Shown here: one piece after another, positions 1-7,141 of the stretch
How the letters are laid out: the number at the start of each line of letters is the position of its first letter
Position numbering within the stretch: position 1 is the first letter of the stretch
From: Bacteriovoracaceae bacterium UBA6144
GTDB lineage: Bacteria; Bdellovibrionota; Bacteriovoracia; Bacteriovoracales; Bacteriovoracaceae
Direction: 5' to 3'
Assembly (NCBI GenBank): GCA_002435705.1
Contig: DIVA01000028.1
Coordinates: 49,609 to 76,260 of the forward strand
DNA length: 26,652 bases
The notes under the pieces: generated by a model
The model's database searches: none
Told to the model about the DNA's origin: nothing
Seen by the model: only the letters and a program-made list of their open reading frames with translations
Translations under genes and position numbers: made by a program

Positions 1-3
1 TAG

Positions 4-837
4 TTAACCAATAAGTTTCAATGCATTCTGACCTGACATGTTCGCCTGGGCAAGCACCGATGTTCCCGCTGAGCTCAGGATACTATTCTTCGCCTGCTGA
101 GCCGTTGCATCTGCATAATCCACATCACGGATACGTGAGTTGGCCTGAGCAAGGTTTTCACCTGTGACCTGGAGGTTATTCGAGGTTGAGACCAAGCGGT
201 TTTGAACAGCACCCAAATACGCTCTAAAGCCTGAGACTTTTTCAATAGCTTGGTCCACGCTCGCCAGAGACGCCTGTGAACCTTCTTTGGTGCCGACGGA
301 GAGAGAAGAGATTCCAAGGTTTTCGGTTTTTGCATTCACGGCTTTTGCGTCAAAACTGATGCGATCTTGTTCAGCGTTGTTGTTGGCGCCAATCTGAAAA
401 TCATATTTATCGCCTTCACCGTTGAGGAGCTTGCGACCGTTGAATTCTGTCACCTGCGAAATACGATCGAGTTCTGACTTAAGGTTCTGGTACTCCATAT
501 CCGTCATACTGCGTTCACTGTCACCCACAGTATCTGATGAAGTTTGGATAGCTAGTTCTCTCATACGTGTCAGGATGGCCGAAGATTCATTGAGTGCCCC
601 CTCTGCCGTTTGGATCAGTGAGATACCATCGTTGGCGTTTCGGTCAGCTTGTTTTAGCGAGCGCATGTTGGCTTTCATCTTCTCTGAAATCGCGAGTCCT
701 GCCGCATCGTCAGAAGCTTTCGTGATGCGAGATCCGGAGGAGAGTTTGGCGAGATTATTTTCTGTCTCTCGAGTGTTGGTACTTAAGCTTCTTTGTGCTG
801 TAAGTGACGCCACGTTAGTATTAATACGAAAACCCAT
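4..837 (-). CDS. fliC: Flagellin
   Basis: Filament subunit exported by the flagellar type III system and polymerised at the filament tip. The 277-residue protein has the conserved N-terminal D0/D1 region (starts MGFRINTNVASL, with SGSRITKASDDAAGLAIS at about 33-50) and the conserved C-terminal region ending in QANMSGQNALKLIG. The variable middle is very short, so there is essentially no D2/D3 outer domain, which is common for flagellins of about 270-280 residues in Bdellovibrio-like bacteria. The D1 stretch ILTRMRELAIQ keeps the Arg and Glu of the region recognised by TLR5 in other flagellins. The ATG at 835-837 is preceded by AAGGAGAG (844-851) with a 6-base spacer, which fixes the start. 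It is probably transcribed alone: the next gene upstream on this strand ends at 1047 and a long leader lies between. Such bacteria often have several flagellin paralogues, so the number is not assigned. Confidence 0.97.
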   Translation of the reverse strand: MGFRINTNVASLTAQRSLSTNTRETENNLAKLSSGSRITKASDDAAGLAISEKMKANMRSLKQADRNANDGISLIQTAEGALNESSAILTRMRELAIQTSSDTVGDSERSMTDMEYQNLKSELDRISQVTEFNGRKLLNGEGDKYDFQIGANNNAEQDRISFDAKAVNAKTENLGISSLSVGTKEGSQASLASVDQAIEKVSGFRAYLGAVQNRLVSTSNNLQVTGENLAQANSRIRDVDYADATAQQAKNSILSSAGTSVLAQANMSGQNALKLIG

Positions 838-1046
838 AGTCCTCTCTCCTTGGTTAAATCACCTCCCGATCCTTGGGGTGAACGAACTCGGTATGAGTAA
901 GTCGTGGGCTTCCTTGCCGCTTGTGAACGTGCTCAGTTTGAGCAGGGATCTCTTCGGGAAATGAAAAAAGAAAATAAGAGCTATTTTTTTATTTTAAAAA
1001 AATAGTAAAAAGTCATGTTTTCGGGGGAGAAAAGCTAAATAAAAAG
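838..1046 (-). promoter_or_regulatory. Flagellin leader and promoter region
   Basis: This is a 209-base gap between the M23-type gene and the flagellin. Read on the minus strand it starts with a very AT-rich part (about 961-1020) and then a GC-richer leader (about 855-960). The leader has a perfect 6-bp hairpin with a 3-base loop (930-944), and a CCCGA/GATCC segment (946-958) that can pair with GGATCGGG (865-872). An exact GGAGGTGAT anti-SD match (858-866) lies about 20 bases upstream of the start codon, in addition to the normal ribosome site at 844-851. A CCCCGAAAA sequence (minus strand, near 1017-1025) loosely resembles the -10 element of sigma-28 promoters, but no matching -35 was found, so the promoter itself is not located. 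Confidence 0.45.
981..1005. repeat. Perfect AT-only inverted repeat, 10-bp arms
   Basis: CTATTTTTTT and AAAAAAATAG form 10-bp perfect arms around a 5-base centre. Read on the minus strand it lies 42 bases past the stop of the M23-type gene and is followed by further T-rich sequence, so it could be a weak terminator for the lipid operon. It could equally be a protein-binding or melting-prone element of the flagellin promoter. The stem is almost wholly A/T, which makes a strong intrinsic terminator unlikely. Confidence 0.4.
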
Positions 1047-1640
1047 CTAGTAAAGTGGGCCTAAAACCTCTCGGGGATCGATAAATTGCGCTAAAGCTTT
1101 CTCTAAATCTGCCGCAGCGACAGCTCCTGGCATGTCACAAACCTGTGGTTTTAAGAGTGAAAGTTGCAGGTGTAGGTGAGGATTCCATCCTCCATTCTCA
1201 CTCTTGTCTCCAATCCAGGCGATGACTTCACCTTTTAAAATTTTCTCTCCCACATTTTTAGCTTCAAAGGATTTTTGAGACAGATGACCATAGAGTGCCC
1301 ACAGGGGGATTCCGTCAAACTCATGCTCGATGATGAGGGTGTAACCATAATCACCAGCAGCACCATTGTAAGCCTTCATGAACAGAGTTCCCTCATAAAA
1401 ACTTTTTATGGGATGGTTCACGGGAGCAGCGATGTCTATGCCCATGTGAATATTTCTTTCACCTTTAAAGAGCTCTGTCGTGTACATGTTCTTTCGAACT
1501 TCATTAAAACGGCCGACACCAAATTCGCTTTTCATACTTCTTTTAGGGTCATAGCCCTGAGTAAAGTCATAGACCTCATGGCCCGCCGGGAGATCGATGA
1601 CTGGAGAGAATTGAAATTTTTTGAAATTAATCTTTGGCAT
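1047..1640 (-). CDS. Stand-alone M23-type (LytM-like) metallopeptidase domain protein, no signal peptide
   Basis: The M23 zinc motifs are complete: H65-x3-D69 in IHMGIDIAAP, H119 in YGHLS, and HLH at 155-157 in ENGGWNPHLHLQL, counted from the ATG at 1640. The pieces GVGRFNEVR, YTTELF and ENGGW-PHLH recall the subtype I know as a middle domain in multidomain aminoglycoside-phosphotransferase/M23/class III aminotransferase proteins. Here it stands alone at about 197 residues. There is no hydrophobic N-terminus, so it is probably cytoplasmic, which is odd for a peptidoglycan hydrolase; its substrate is unknown. It is the last gene of the 1047-4991 operon. The start is uncertain: the ATG at 1638-1640 overlaps the FabI-like gene by 14 bases, an in-frame ATG at 1668-1670 would add ten residues, and neither has a clear ribosome site, so translational coupling is likely. 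Confidence 0.8.
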   Translation of the reverse strand: MPKINFKKFQFSPVIDLPAGHEVYDFTQGYDPKRSMKSEFGVGRFNEVRKNMYTTELFKGERNIHMGIDIAAPVNHPIKSFYEGTLFMKAYNGAAGDYGYTLIIEHEFDGIPLWALYGHLSQKSFEAKNVGEKILKGEVIAWIGDKSENGGWNPHLHLQLSLLKPQVCDMPGAVAAADLEKALAQFIDPREVLGPLY

Positions 1641-2412
1641 ATTTCTGAACCACGTCTTGATCAAAACCATTACAACTCATGCCCGCATCCACCAAGACTG
1701 TGGTGGCATTGATGCCACTTGAGCGAGCAGAGAGTAAAAACGTCACGCTGTTTGCCACTTCTTGTGTTTCAAGCGCTTTCTTTCGTAGAGTGAGTGCTTC
1801 AGCGAAGAGATAATTCTCAATGTAGTTGGGAATCCCAGCTGACGCAGAAGTTTTCAGTGGCCCTGCACCCACGGCATTGACCCGGATGTGAGAATCCGCT
1901 GATAGCGATTTGGCGAGATAAGCAACTGTGGAGTCGAGCATCGCTTTGATGGGGCCTAGATAGCCGTAACTTGTGGCGCGAGTATTTGAGATAGAGATGG
2001 TCACGATACTTGCCGTAGGGGTGAAGTGCGGCTTCAGGGCGCGAGTCATCTCGACCAGTGAAAAGCAGGAGATTTGTGATGCTTCGAGATAGTCCCTTCT
2101 CAGAGTTTCGTGAAAAGCTTTTGGGCCTTCAGAGAAATTGGCAAAAGCCAGAGAATGAAGAAATCCATCAAGCTGAGTATTAATCTTGCTTGTCAAAGAA
2201 TTGATGTCGTCTTGGCTTGCGACATCACACACAAACACTGGTGAGCCGGGAAAGAGTTTTTCCACCTGTGTAATCTGTTCTGTTTTCTGAACTGTAAAGA
2301 GGCAGCGTGCCCCTTCAGAAATTAAAGTCTGTGCCACATGAGTGGCAACACTCTTTTTATTGGCCACTCCACTGATCAAAAATACTTTACCCGTGAGATT
2401 TAAAAAACTCAT
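1627..2412 (-). CDS. FabI-like enoyl-ACP reductase (SDR family)
   Basis: A 261-residue protein, the usual FabI length. It has the FabI-type cofactor loop SGVANKKSVA (14-23) in place of the classical GxxxGxG, the LDGFLHSLAFA segment (81-91) typical of FabI, and the Y-x6-K active pair at Y149 and K156. It also has RVNAVGAGPLKTSAS and a C-terminal LVDAGMS as in the family. It would reduce trans-2-enoyl-ACP with NAD(P)H. The outer tyrosine of FabI (Tyr146 in E. coli) appears to be Ile here, so it may be a specialised paralogue rather than the housekeeping enzyme. Its start overlaps the dehydratase stop by 4 bases (ATGA type), so the two are translationally coupled. Alternative: another SDR working on a similar enoyl thioester. 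Confidence 0.85.
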   Translation of the reverse strand: MSFLNLTGKVFLISGVANKKSVATHVAQTLISEGARCLFTVQKTEQITQVEKLFPGSPVFVCDVASQDDINSLTSKINTQLDGFLHSLAFANFSEGPKAFHETLRRDYLEASQISCFSLVEMTRALKPHFTPTASIVTISISNTRATSYGYLGPIKAMLDSTVAYLAKSLSADSHIRVNAVGAGPLKTSASAGIPNYIENYLFAEALTLRKKALETQEVANSVTFLLSARSSGINATTVLVDAGMSCNGFDQDVVQKYAKD

Positions 2413-2834
2413 ACAATCGCGGCCGCAAACTCAATGGTGAGAATTGTTTTGCCCTCAACTGTGACTTTCCCTTTCATGAAAGCGGCGTTGGCGAGCATCT
2501 CGACGAAATCTACTTTGATCTCAAGTCTATCCCCTGGGCGTGCCATGTTCTTAAATTTAGCGCTCTGAATCCGGGTAACGACAGCGGTTTGAGCTCCTTC
2601 TGATTTCTCTCCACGACGGGCCATGAGATAGGCTCCCGTTTGGAAAACAGCTTCACACATCAACACACCTGGCATGACTGGATTGCCAGGAAAGTGGCCT
2701 TTGAACCAATCTTCCTCTCCTGTGAGTTGTTTAAAAGTGGTAACGGTCTCACTTGTTTCATCAATCAGTCCATCGAGCATAAGGAAAGGTGGTCTTTGAG
2801 GGATGAATTGTAATATTTTTTCAAGATTAGCCAT
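2409..2834 (-). CDS. FabZ-like 3-hydroxyacyl-ACP dehydratase
   Basis: Hot-dog-fold dehydratase of 141 residues, the normal FabZ size. The active-site segment FKGHFPGNPVMPGVLMCEA carries the catalytic His47 and Glu61, and the early IPQRPPFLMLD matches FabZ. It would convert 3-hydroxyacyl-ACP to trans-2-enoyl-ACP, fitting exactly between the FabG-like and FabI-like neighbours. I chose the ATG at 2832-2834 because GGAGG lies 5 bases upstream and the product then has family length. An in-frame ATG at 2894 would add 20 residues that do not look like FabZ and would overlap fabG by 68 bases. The chosen start overlaps the FabG-like stop by 8 bases. No ketosynthase or ACP gene is adjacent, so it may act in a dedicated pathway rather than in housekeeping fatty acid synthesis. 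Confidence 0.9.
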   Translation of the reverse strand: MANLEKILQFIPQRPPFLMLDGLIDETSETVTTFKQLTGEEDWFKGHFPGNPVMPGVLMCEAVFQTGAYLMARRGEKSEGAQTAVVTRIQSAKFKNMARPGDRLEIKVDFVEMLANAAFMKGKVTVEGKTILTIEFAAAIV

Positions 2835-3564
2835 TGAGACCTCCGGCAATATCAAGCGTGGCTCCCGTGATGTAGCTGGCTTCCTTTGAAGCAAAGAAGA
2901 GCACGGCCGCCGCCACTTCTTCTACACGACCAAAACGGCGCATCGGCACTTGGGACTTATATTCTTTGACCTGCTCTTCCGGCAGATCGGCAATGAGTTC
3001 TGTTTCAATAAAGCCGGGGCATACGTTGTTGATGGTGATGTTTCGCTTGGCGACTTCTTTCGCAGTAACTAGCGAGAGAGCGATCTGGCCGGCTTTAGAA
3101 GCGGCGTAATTGGCCTGGCCTGGAAGACCGAGCTTACCTCCGATCGAGCTCATATTGATGATACGACCGTAACGAGTTTTCATCATCATGAGCGTGGCGT
3201 TTTTGGTCATGAGATAAGTGCCTTTAAGATTGGTGTCGAGCACCAAGTCCCAGTCGTTTTCAGTCATGCTGGCGATGATCGAGTCGCGGCGGATGCCAGA
3301 GTTGTTCACCAGCACTTCAAGGCTTGGGAAAGGGAAGTTTTGAAAAAAGTTTTCCACTTGAGCATTATTAGACACATCAAATTTAGCGAGTTTAAGTTTG
3401 TCACCGTACTGAGCGTGCTTATTTTTGAAAGCATTTGCTTTCTCATCATTGCCCATATAGGTCGCCACGACGTGCGCACCTTCTTTCAGGAATGCTTCTG
3501 CGATGCCGGCGCCAATGCCACGGGTGCCACCAGTCACGATGACGTGGGTATTTTCAAATTTCAT
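2827..3564 (-). CDS. FabG-like 3-oxoacyl-ACP reductase (SDR family)
   Basis: Classical SDR of 245 residues. It shows the TGGTRGIG cofactor motif (11-18), VNNSG (87-91) and the catalytic set N112, S140, Y153, K157 (within NYAASK). The C-terminus ITGATLDIAGGLNG is typical of FabG. It would reduce a 3-oxoacyl thioester with NADPH to the 3-hydroxyacyl form. It is the second gene of the operon: it overlaps the CrtI-like gene by 4 bases and the dehydratase start by 8. The codons for its last Gly-Gly (GGA GGT) also serve as the ribosome site of the dehydratase gene. FabG-like SDRs are widespread paralogues, so the exact substrate cannot be read from sequence; the neighbours favour an acyl-ACP or acyl-CoA intermediate. 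Confidence 0.9.
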   Translation of the reverse strand: MKFENTHVIVTGGTRGIGAGIAEAFLKEGAHVVATYMGNDEKANAFKNKHAQYGDKLKLAKFDVSNNAQVENFFQNFPFPSLEVLVNNSGIRRDSIIASMTENDWDLVLDTNLKGTYLMTKNATLMMMKTRYGRIINMSSIGGKLGLPGQANYAASKAGQIALSLVTAKEVAKRNITINNVCPGFIETELIADLPEEQVKEYKSQVPMRRFGRVEEVAAAVLFFASKEASYITGATLDIAGGLNG

Positions 3565-4991
3565 AAAACCTCTTTTGATAAAAAGCTGGCCACTTCGTTG
3601 GACTGAATCACGCCGTAGTTAGCAGCCCCGAGCCAGCCAGACATGATGATGCCGACGGAGCCTGCGTGGAAGAGTCCTTGGACTTCTTTGTGTAGATTCA
3701 TAGAAACTTCAAGGCCTTCAAACTTGGTTCCAAAGGAGCTGCCCTCGGGGTGAAGGGTGTAGCGCTCGACAGTTCGTGGGGTCGCTGCCTCAACGGTTTC
3801 GAGGTGGTCTCTCAAATCCGGGAAATACTTCTCAAGGCCTTTGAGTGTGTCTTCGATCATCTCAGCCTTCACTCTTTCATACTCTTCTTTGGAGAGTGCA
3901 GCCCAGTGCTCATAGCGGCAGTTGGTGCTAGAGACGATCGCCGCGCGTGCATCGGGATCTTGAGGACGCGTGTCCTCAGGGTAGTAAACGGAGAAGGTGC
4001 GAGAGCTGACTTTAAGATCCAAGAGGCGCTCTGGCACATAGGTAGGATAACTCGAGGTGAAAACGAGATCTCCCATCTTGGGCAGTACGGTCCCCGCTTT
4101 AAAGCCCATGTAAACTTGGCAGCTAGAAGTATTGAGGCGGATGTTTTTGGCCTTCTTCAAAAATTCATCAGAAAAATTTTCTTCACCCACCATGTTTAAG
4201 ACGGTGGAGCGGATATTGCCATTAGAGATGATGGCGCGAGTCTTGATGCTTTTGCCTTTTACGACCACACCTGTGACCTGTTTATTTTCGGTGAGGATTC
4301 TTTCCACACGGGCCTGCAGTTTAATGTCGACGTTATTTTTGAGAAGCTCTTCTTTCATCTTCTCAATCAATACATCTGTGCCACCCTTGAAAGTGTAGAC
4401 ACCTTTGCTCATGAAATTCGAAAATACAATTCCGTAAGTAATCGCGGGGTCTTCCAACGTGGAGCCATTAGCGTAAGTGATGGGCTCCATCAGAAATCTC
4501 ACCACATCGTTGCGGCCGGGGAAAAACTTTTCAAAGAGCTCCCCGTTGGTCATCTGGTTTTGGTCGTAAAAATTCATCTGTGCCAGATGCTCAAAGAAAG
4601 CATTGACCACTTCAGGCGCAATCTTAAAATGCTCAATCAATTTTTGGGTGAAATCAGTTTTCGTGAACTCCGTTTGCACAGAAAACTGTGGATTATCAAA
4701 TCGCACATCCTTAAGTTGCACGATGGAGTCAGCGATTTCTTTGTTCCAGTACTTGCGACAAGTTTTGATCATGCCGGCCGGAAAGCCGTGAAGGGAGATA
4801 TCAAACACATGCTTGCGAGCGTCACGATAGAACCAAGTGGCAAACCCACCTAACTTATTATGCGCCTCCAAGAGCAGCACCTTAAAGCCATGGCGACCCA
4901 AAATATTGGCCGCGGTCATGCCGGCCAGCCCTGCCCCGACTATCGTCACATCATAATCAGCATTAATTTCTTGGCGTACACTTATGAGCAT
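3561..4991 (-). CDS. FAD-dependent oxidoreductase, phytoene desaturase/retinol saturase (CrtI) type
   Basis: A 476-residue flavoprotein. The N-terminal dinucleotide fold is clear: DVTIVGAGLAGMTAANILGR with GxGxxG at 19-24 and the ribose-binding Glu42 in LLLEAHNKLGG. The C-terminal FAD-contact region (GLFHAGSVGIIMSGWLGAANYG) has the layout of CrtI-like desaturases, isomerases and retinol saturases. These enzymes add or remove double bonds in long polyene chains. No phytoene synthase or other carotenoid gene is present; instead FabG-, FabZ- and FabI-like genes follow with overlapping starts, so the substrate may be an unsaturated acyl chain. This is inference. It is the first gene of the operon, 67 bases from the divergent HTTM gene; GGAG lies 8 bases before the ATG at 4989-4991. 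Confidence 0.83.
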   Translation of the reverse strand: MLISVRQEINADYDVTIVGAGLAGMTAANILGRHGFKVLLLEAHNKLGGFATWFYRDARKHVFDISLHGFPAGMIKTCRKYWNKEIADSIVQLKDVRFDNPQFSVQTEFTKTDFTQKLIEHFKIAPEVVNAFFEHLAQMNFYDQNQMTNGELFEKFFPGRNDVVRFLMEPITYANGSTLEDPAITYGIVFSNFMSKGVYTFKGGTDVLIEKMKEELLKNNVDIKLQARVERILTENKQVTGVVVKGKSIKTRAIISNGNIRSTVLNMVGEENFSDEFLKKAKNIRLNTSSCQVYMGFKAGTVLPKMGDLVFTSSYPTYVPERLLDLKVSSRTFSVYYPEDTRPQDPDARAAIVSSTNCRYEHWAALSKEEYERVKAEMIEDTLKGLEKYFPDLRDHLETVEAATPRTVERYTLHPEGSSFGTKFEGLEVSMNLHKEVQGLFHAGSVGIIMSGWLGAANYGVIQSNEVASFLSKEVL

Positions 4992-5058
4992 AAGTTTTGC
5001 TCCGCATAAAAGCTAATCAAAATCATGCAGAAAATTAGACTATTCTCTCGAAAAAGTC
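4992..5058. promoter_or_regulatory. Divergent promoter region, lipid operon / HTTM gene
   Basis: These 67 bases separate two divergent start codons and must hold the promoters for the acyl-modifying operon (minus) and the HTTM gene (plus), unless a promoter lies inside a gene. The segment is AT-rich, but I could not assign -35/-10 pairs with confidence. The short shared region makes joint control of both units possible. Confidence 0.4.
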
Positions 5059-6597
5059 ATGAATTCATTTAGAATAGAATCTATGTCAAAGGCATTATTA
5101 AGACTTAAAGATTACTTCTCATTCGATACTCGCGCCCTGGCCCTAGGCCGCATGGGTTTAGGGATCAGTATCTTCATCGATATTCTCTGGAGAATGCAAT
5201 CCATCGAATGGCACTACACTGATTTAGGCACGATGCCTCGAGATGTTTTCTTATCTCAATTCGCTTTTTCTTGGACCAGCTCTTTTCATCTCATGAACGG
5301 CAGCTTCGCTTTTGCCTTTATCCTTCTGGCTCTCCACGCAGTGTTCGCTTTGATGGTGGCCGTTGGTTATAAAACTCGTCTCTTCACTCTGCTTCTTTCA
5401 CTCTTTACCATCTCTTTGCATAATCGTTTGTGGTACCTCAATAATGGGGGAGACGATGCTTTGCGTGCCCTGCTCTTTTTTGCGGTCTTTATTCCTTGGG
5501 GTGAGATGTGGTCACTGGATTGGTGGCGCTCAGGTCAAAACCCTGGCCCCCGCAGAGTTTCTGGCTCTTGGGTGGCCGTGTGGTTTTTACAGGCCTTCTG
5601 TATTTATTTTGTAAGCTATATCCTTAAGACATCGCCCATTTGGCGCCAAGACTACACGGCGATTTATTATTCAAGTCACCTCGACCTCTTTGCCACGCCT
5701 TTGATGAAATCCTTGCGTCAGTCGCCCGGATTCTTAAAGGTTTCGACCTTCCTCACTATCGTTTTAGAATGGCTTGGTCCTTTAATTTTAGTGCTGGGTA
5801 TTTTTGCCCCTCGAAAATTGTGGAAGTGGATTAAGTTTACTGTGGTGGCAAGTTTTTGGGGACTGCATATAGGGATTATCCTGACTATGAGTATTGGGCT
5901 CTTTCCTTTTTATTGTATCTTTATGTGGTTTTTCTTTCTGCCTTCAGAACTACTGGATTGGTTCGAGCAAAAATATCCAAAGTTTATCCGAGGGCTCAAT
6001 TATCCTCTTTCCTGGTTGTCTTTGAAGTTAGGCTTAAGCCCACTGGCCGCAAGAGAATCAAAGGGTCTGTTTTACCTCTCTCAGGCCTTTGGTGTTTTTA
6101 TTTTCTCTGCTATCTTTTTTTGGAACCTTTCAACGCTTAAACCGCCGATGAAAGTCAGTATTCCGTTTTGGGTTAACGTCACACGCTGGCTGCATCTTTA
6201 TCAAGAGTGGAATATGTTTGCCCCCTTTCCCAAGCAGGAAAACGTTTGGTTAGAGATCCCAGCAGAACTAGAGGATGGCAGCAGTGTTGAACTCTTGAGT
6301 GGCAGTCCGGATATTCTGACATCTAAAAAAGAAGTCTTTCCTAAGATTATTCCTGATGAGCATTGGCGTAAGTTTTATATGAATGTGGCCGATAACGATA
6401 AGCTGGCCAAGCAGTATGCGGGAGCCTGGTGTCGGCTGTGGAATCGCTCTCCTGAAAATGGTGGAAAATTTCCTCGCCTGCGTCGTTTCTCCATTATTTC
6501 TTATCACCATGTGATTCTGCCGGATTATAAGCAGTCAGATCTTCACAAACGAGTTATTTGGAATCATTGGTGTTTTGAGCAGGACCTACCCAAATAG
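5059..6597 (+). CDS. HTTM-domain integral membrane protein (vitamin K-dependent gamma-carboxylase-like)
   Basis: A 512-residue membrane protein. The N-terminal signature RMGLGISIFIDILWR followed by YTDLGTMPRD (about residues 31-62) is that of the HTTM domain, the transmembrane domain shared with vitamin K-dependent gamma-glutamyl carboxylases. Hydrophobic segments are visible at about 28-45, 83-123, 135-150, 170-190, 228-249, 258-295 and 345-365. The last 140 residues or so are soluble and begin around LHLYQEWNMFAPFPKQENVW, a stretch also typical of bacterial HTTM proteins. The bacterial function is unknown; carboxylase activity should not be assumed. The ATG at 5059 has no good ribosome site, and an ATG at 5083 (residue 9) is possible. 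It is transcribed away from the lipid operon. Confidence 0.82.
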   Translation: MNSFRIESMSKALLRLKDYFSFDTRALALGRMGLGISIFIDILWRMQSIEWHYTDLGTMPRDVFLSQFAFSWTSSFHLMNGSFAFAFILLALHAVFALMVAVGYKTRLFTLLLSLFTISLHNRLWYLNNGGDDALRALLFFAVFIPWGEMWSLDWWRSGQNPGPRRVSGSWVAVWFLQAFCIYFVSYILKTSPIWRQDYTAIYYSSHLDLFATPLMKSLRQSPGFLKVSTFLTIVLEWLGPLILVLGIFAPRKLWKWIKFTVVASFWGLHIGIILTMSIGLFPFYCIFMWFFFLPSELLDWFEQKYPKFIRGLNYPLSWLSLKLGLSPLAARESKGLFYLSQAFGVFIFSAIFFWNLSTLKPPMKVSIPFWVNVTRWLHLYQEWNMFAPFPKQENVWLEIPAELEDGSSVELLSGSPDILTSKKEVFPKIIPDEHWRKFYMNVADNDKLAKQYAGAWCRLWNRSPENGGKFPRLRRFSIISYHHVILPDYKQSDLHKRVIWNHWCFEQDLPK

Positions 6598-6600
6598 GTG

Positions 6601-6633
6601 AGACTCTCTTATTTATTGAGAGATCACGAGTCT
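6601..6633 (+). terminator. Possible hairpin after the HTTM gene
   Basis: Just past the stop at 6597, AGACTC (6601-6606) can pair with GAGTCT (6628-6633), and CTCTC (6604-6608) with GAGAG (6618-6622). The two pairings share bases, so they are alternatives rather than one stem. No U-run follows directly, so a true rho-independent terminator is doubtful. Confidence 0.25.
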
Positions 6634-6697
6634 AAGTACTTATATTTCTTTATCATTAAGTTTGACTTCTCTAAGCCCAGCATAATTTAGTGGTGAT

Positions 6698-7132
6698 TTG
6701 TTATTCTACTCAAAGGATTTGCAGGGAACAGACGATAAGCCTAGCGTGAAAAAAAAATTACGAGTTTTGATCGTGGATGATAATCATGATGTGCTGGAGC
6801 TTCTGTGTGATGTGCTTGGGCAAGGCTACGATTTGGTCATGGCCATTGACGGGCAAGAGGCACTCACAAAATTCCAACAGAATGATTTTGATTTTATTGT
6901 GACAGATGTGCGGATGCCTAAGTTGAGTGGCATTGAGTTGGCCAAAGAAGTTCGTAAGATCAGTCAGCTGCCCATTCTCTTTATCACAGCTTCTGAAGAG
7001 GAGCTTTCCGCACAAATTCAGGGAATTGATCACGTCTTTAAACTTAAAAAACCTTTTCGCTTTAAAGAGCTTCAAGCAAAGTTAGTTGAGCTCAATGAAA
7101 AATACTTCAAGCCTTTTTCCCAAGCCGTCTAA
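6698..7132 (+). CDS. Single-domain response regulator (CheY-like receiver)
   Basis: A receiver domain with no output domain. All phosphorylation-site residues are present (numbered from the TTG at 6698): the acidic pair D27/D28 in VLIVDDN, phospho-acceptor D70 in FIVTDVRMP, T97 in FITA and K118 in KKPF. It probably receives phosphate from a histidine kinase and passes the signal by protein contact. The start is unclear. The open frame begins with TTG at 6698, another TTG lies at 6719 behind AAAGGA, and a GTG at 6746 gives a protein that starts right at the receiver fold. The core domain begins at about 6758 whichever is used. The kinase gene at 8768 is the nearest candidate partner, but that link is inferred from proximity only. 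Confidence 0.85.
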   Translation: MLFYSKDLQGTDDKPSVKKKLRVLIVDDNHDVLELLCDVLGQGYDLVMAIDGQEALTKFQQNDFDFIVTDVRMPKLSGIELAKEVRKISQLPILFITASEEELSAQIQGIDHVFKLKKPFRFKELQAKLVELNEKYFKPFSQAV

Positions 7133-7141
7133 GAAAAATTT

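Noticed and set aside
422..964. Long open frame on the plus strand opposite the flagellin
   Set aside because: It lies antisense to a certain flagellin gene, its translation has no recognisable features, and it arises from codon bias of the true gene.
1015..1030. Sigma-28 promoter for the flagellin
   Set aside because: CCCCGAAAA resembles the -10 element, but no TAAA-type -35 lies at the right spacing, so I did not list it as a promoter.
3561..4991. Carotenoid biosynthesis gene (crtI)
   Set aside because: The fold fits the CrtI group, but no phytoene synthase, cyclase or other carotenoid gene is near, so a carotenoid role is not claimed.
6662..6686. Sigma-70 promoter TTGACT / CATAAT before the response regulator
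   Set aside because: The boxes are acceptable, but the 13-base spacer is too short for a normal promoter.
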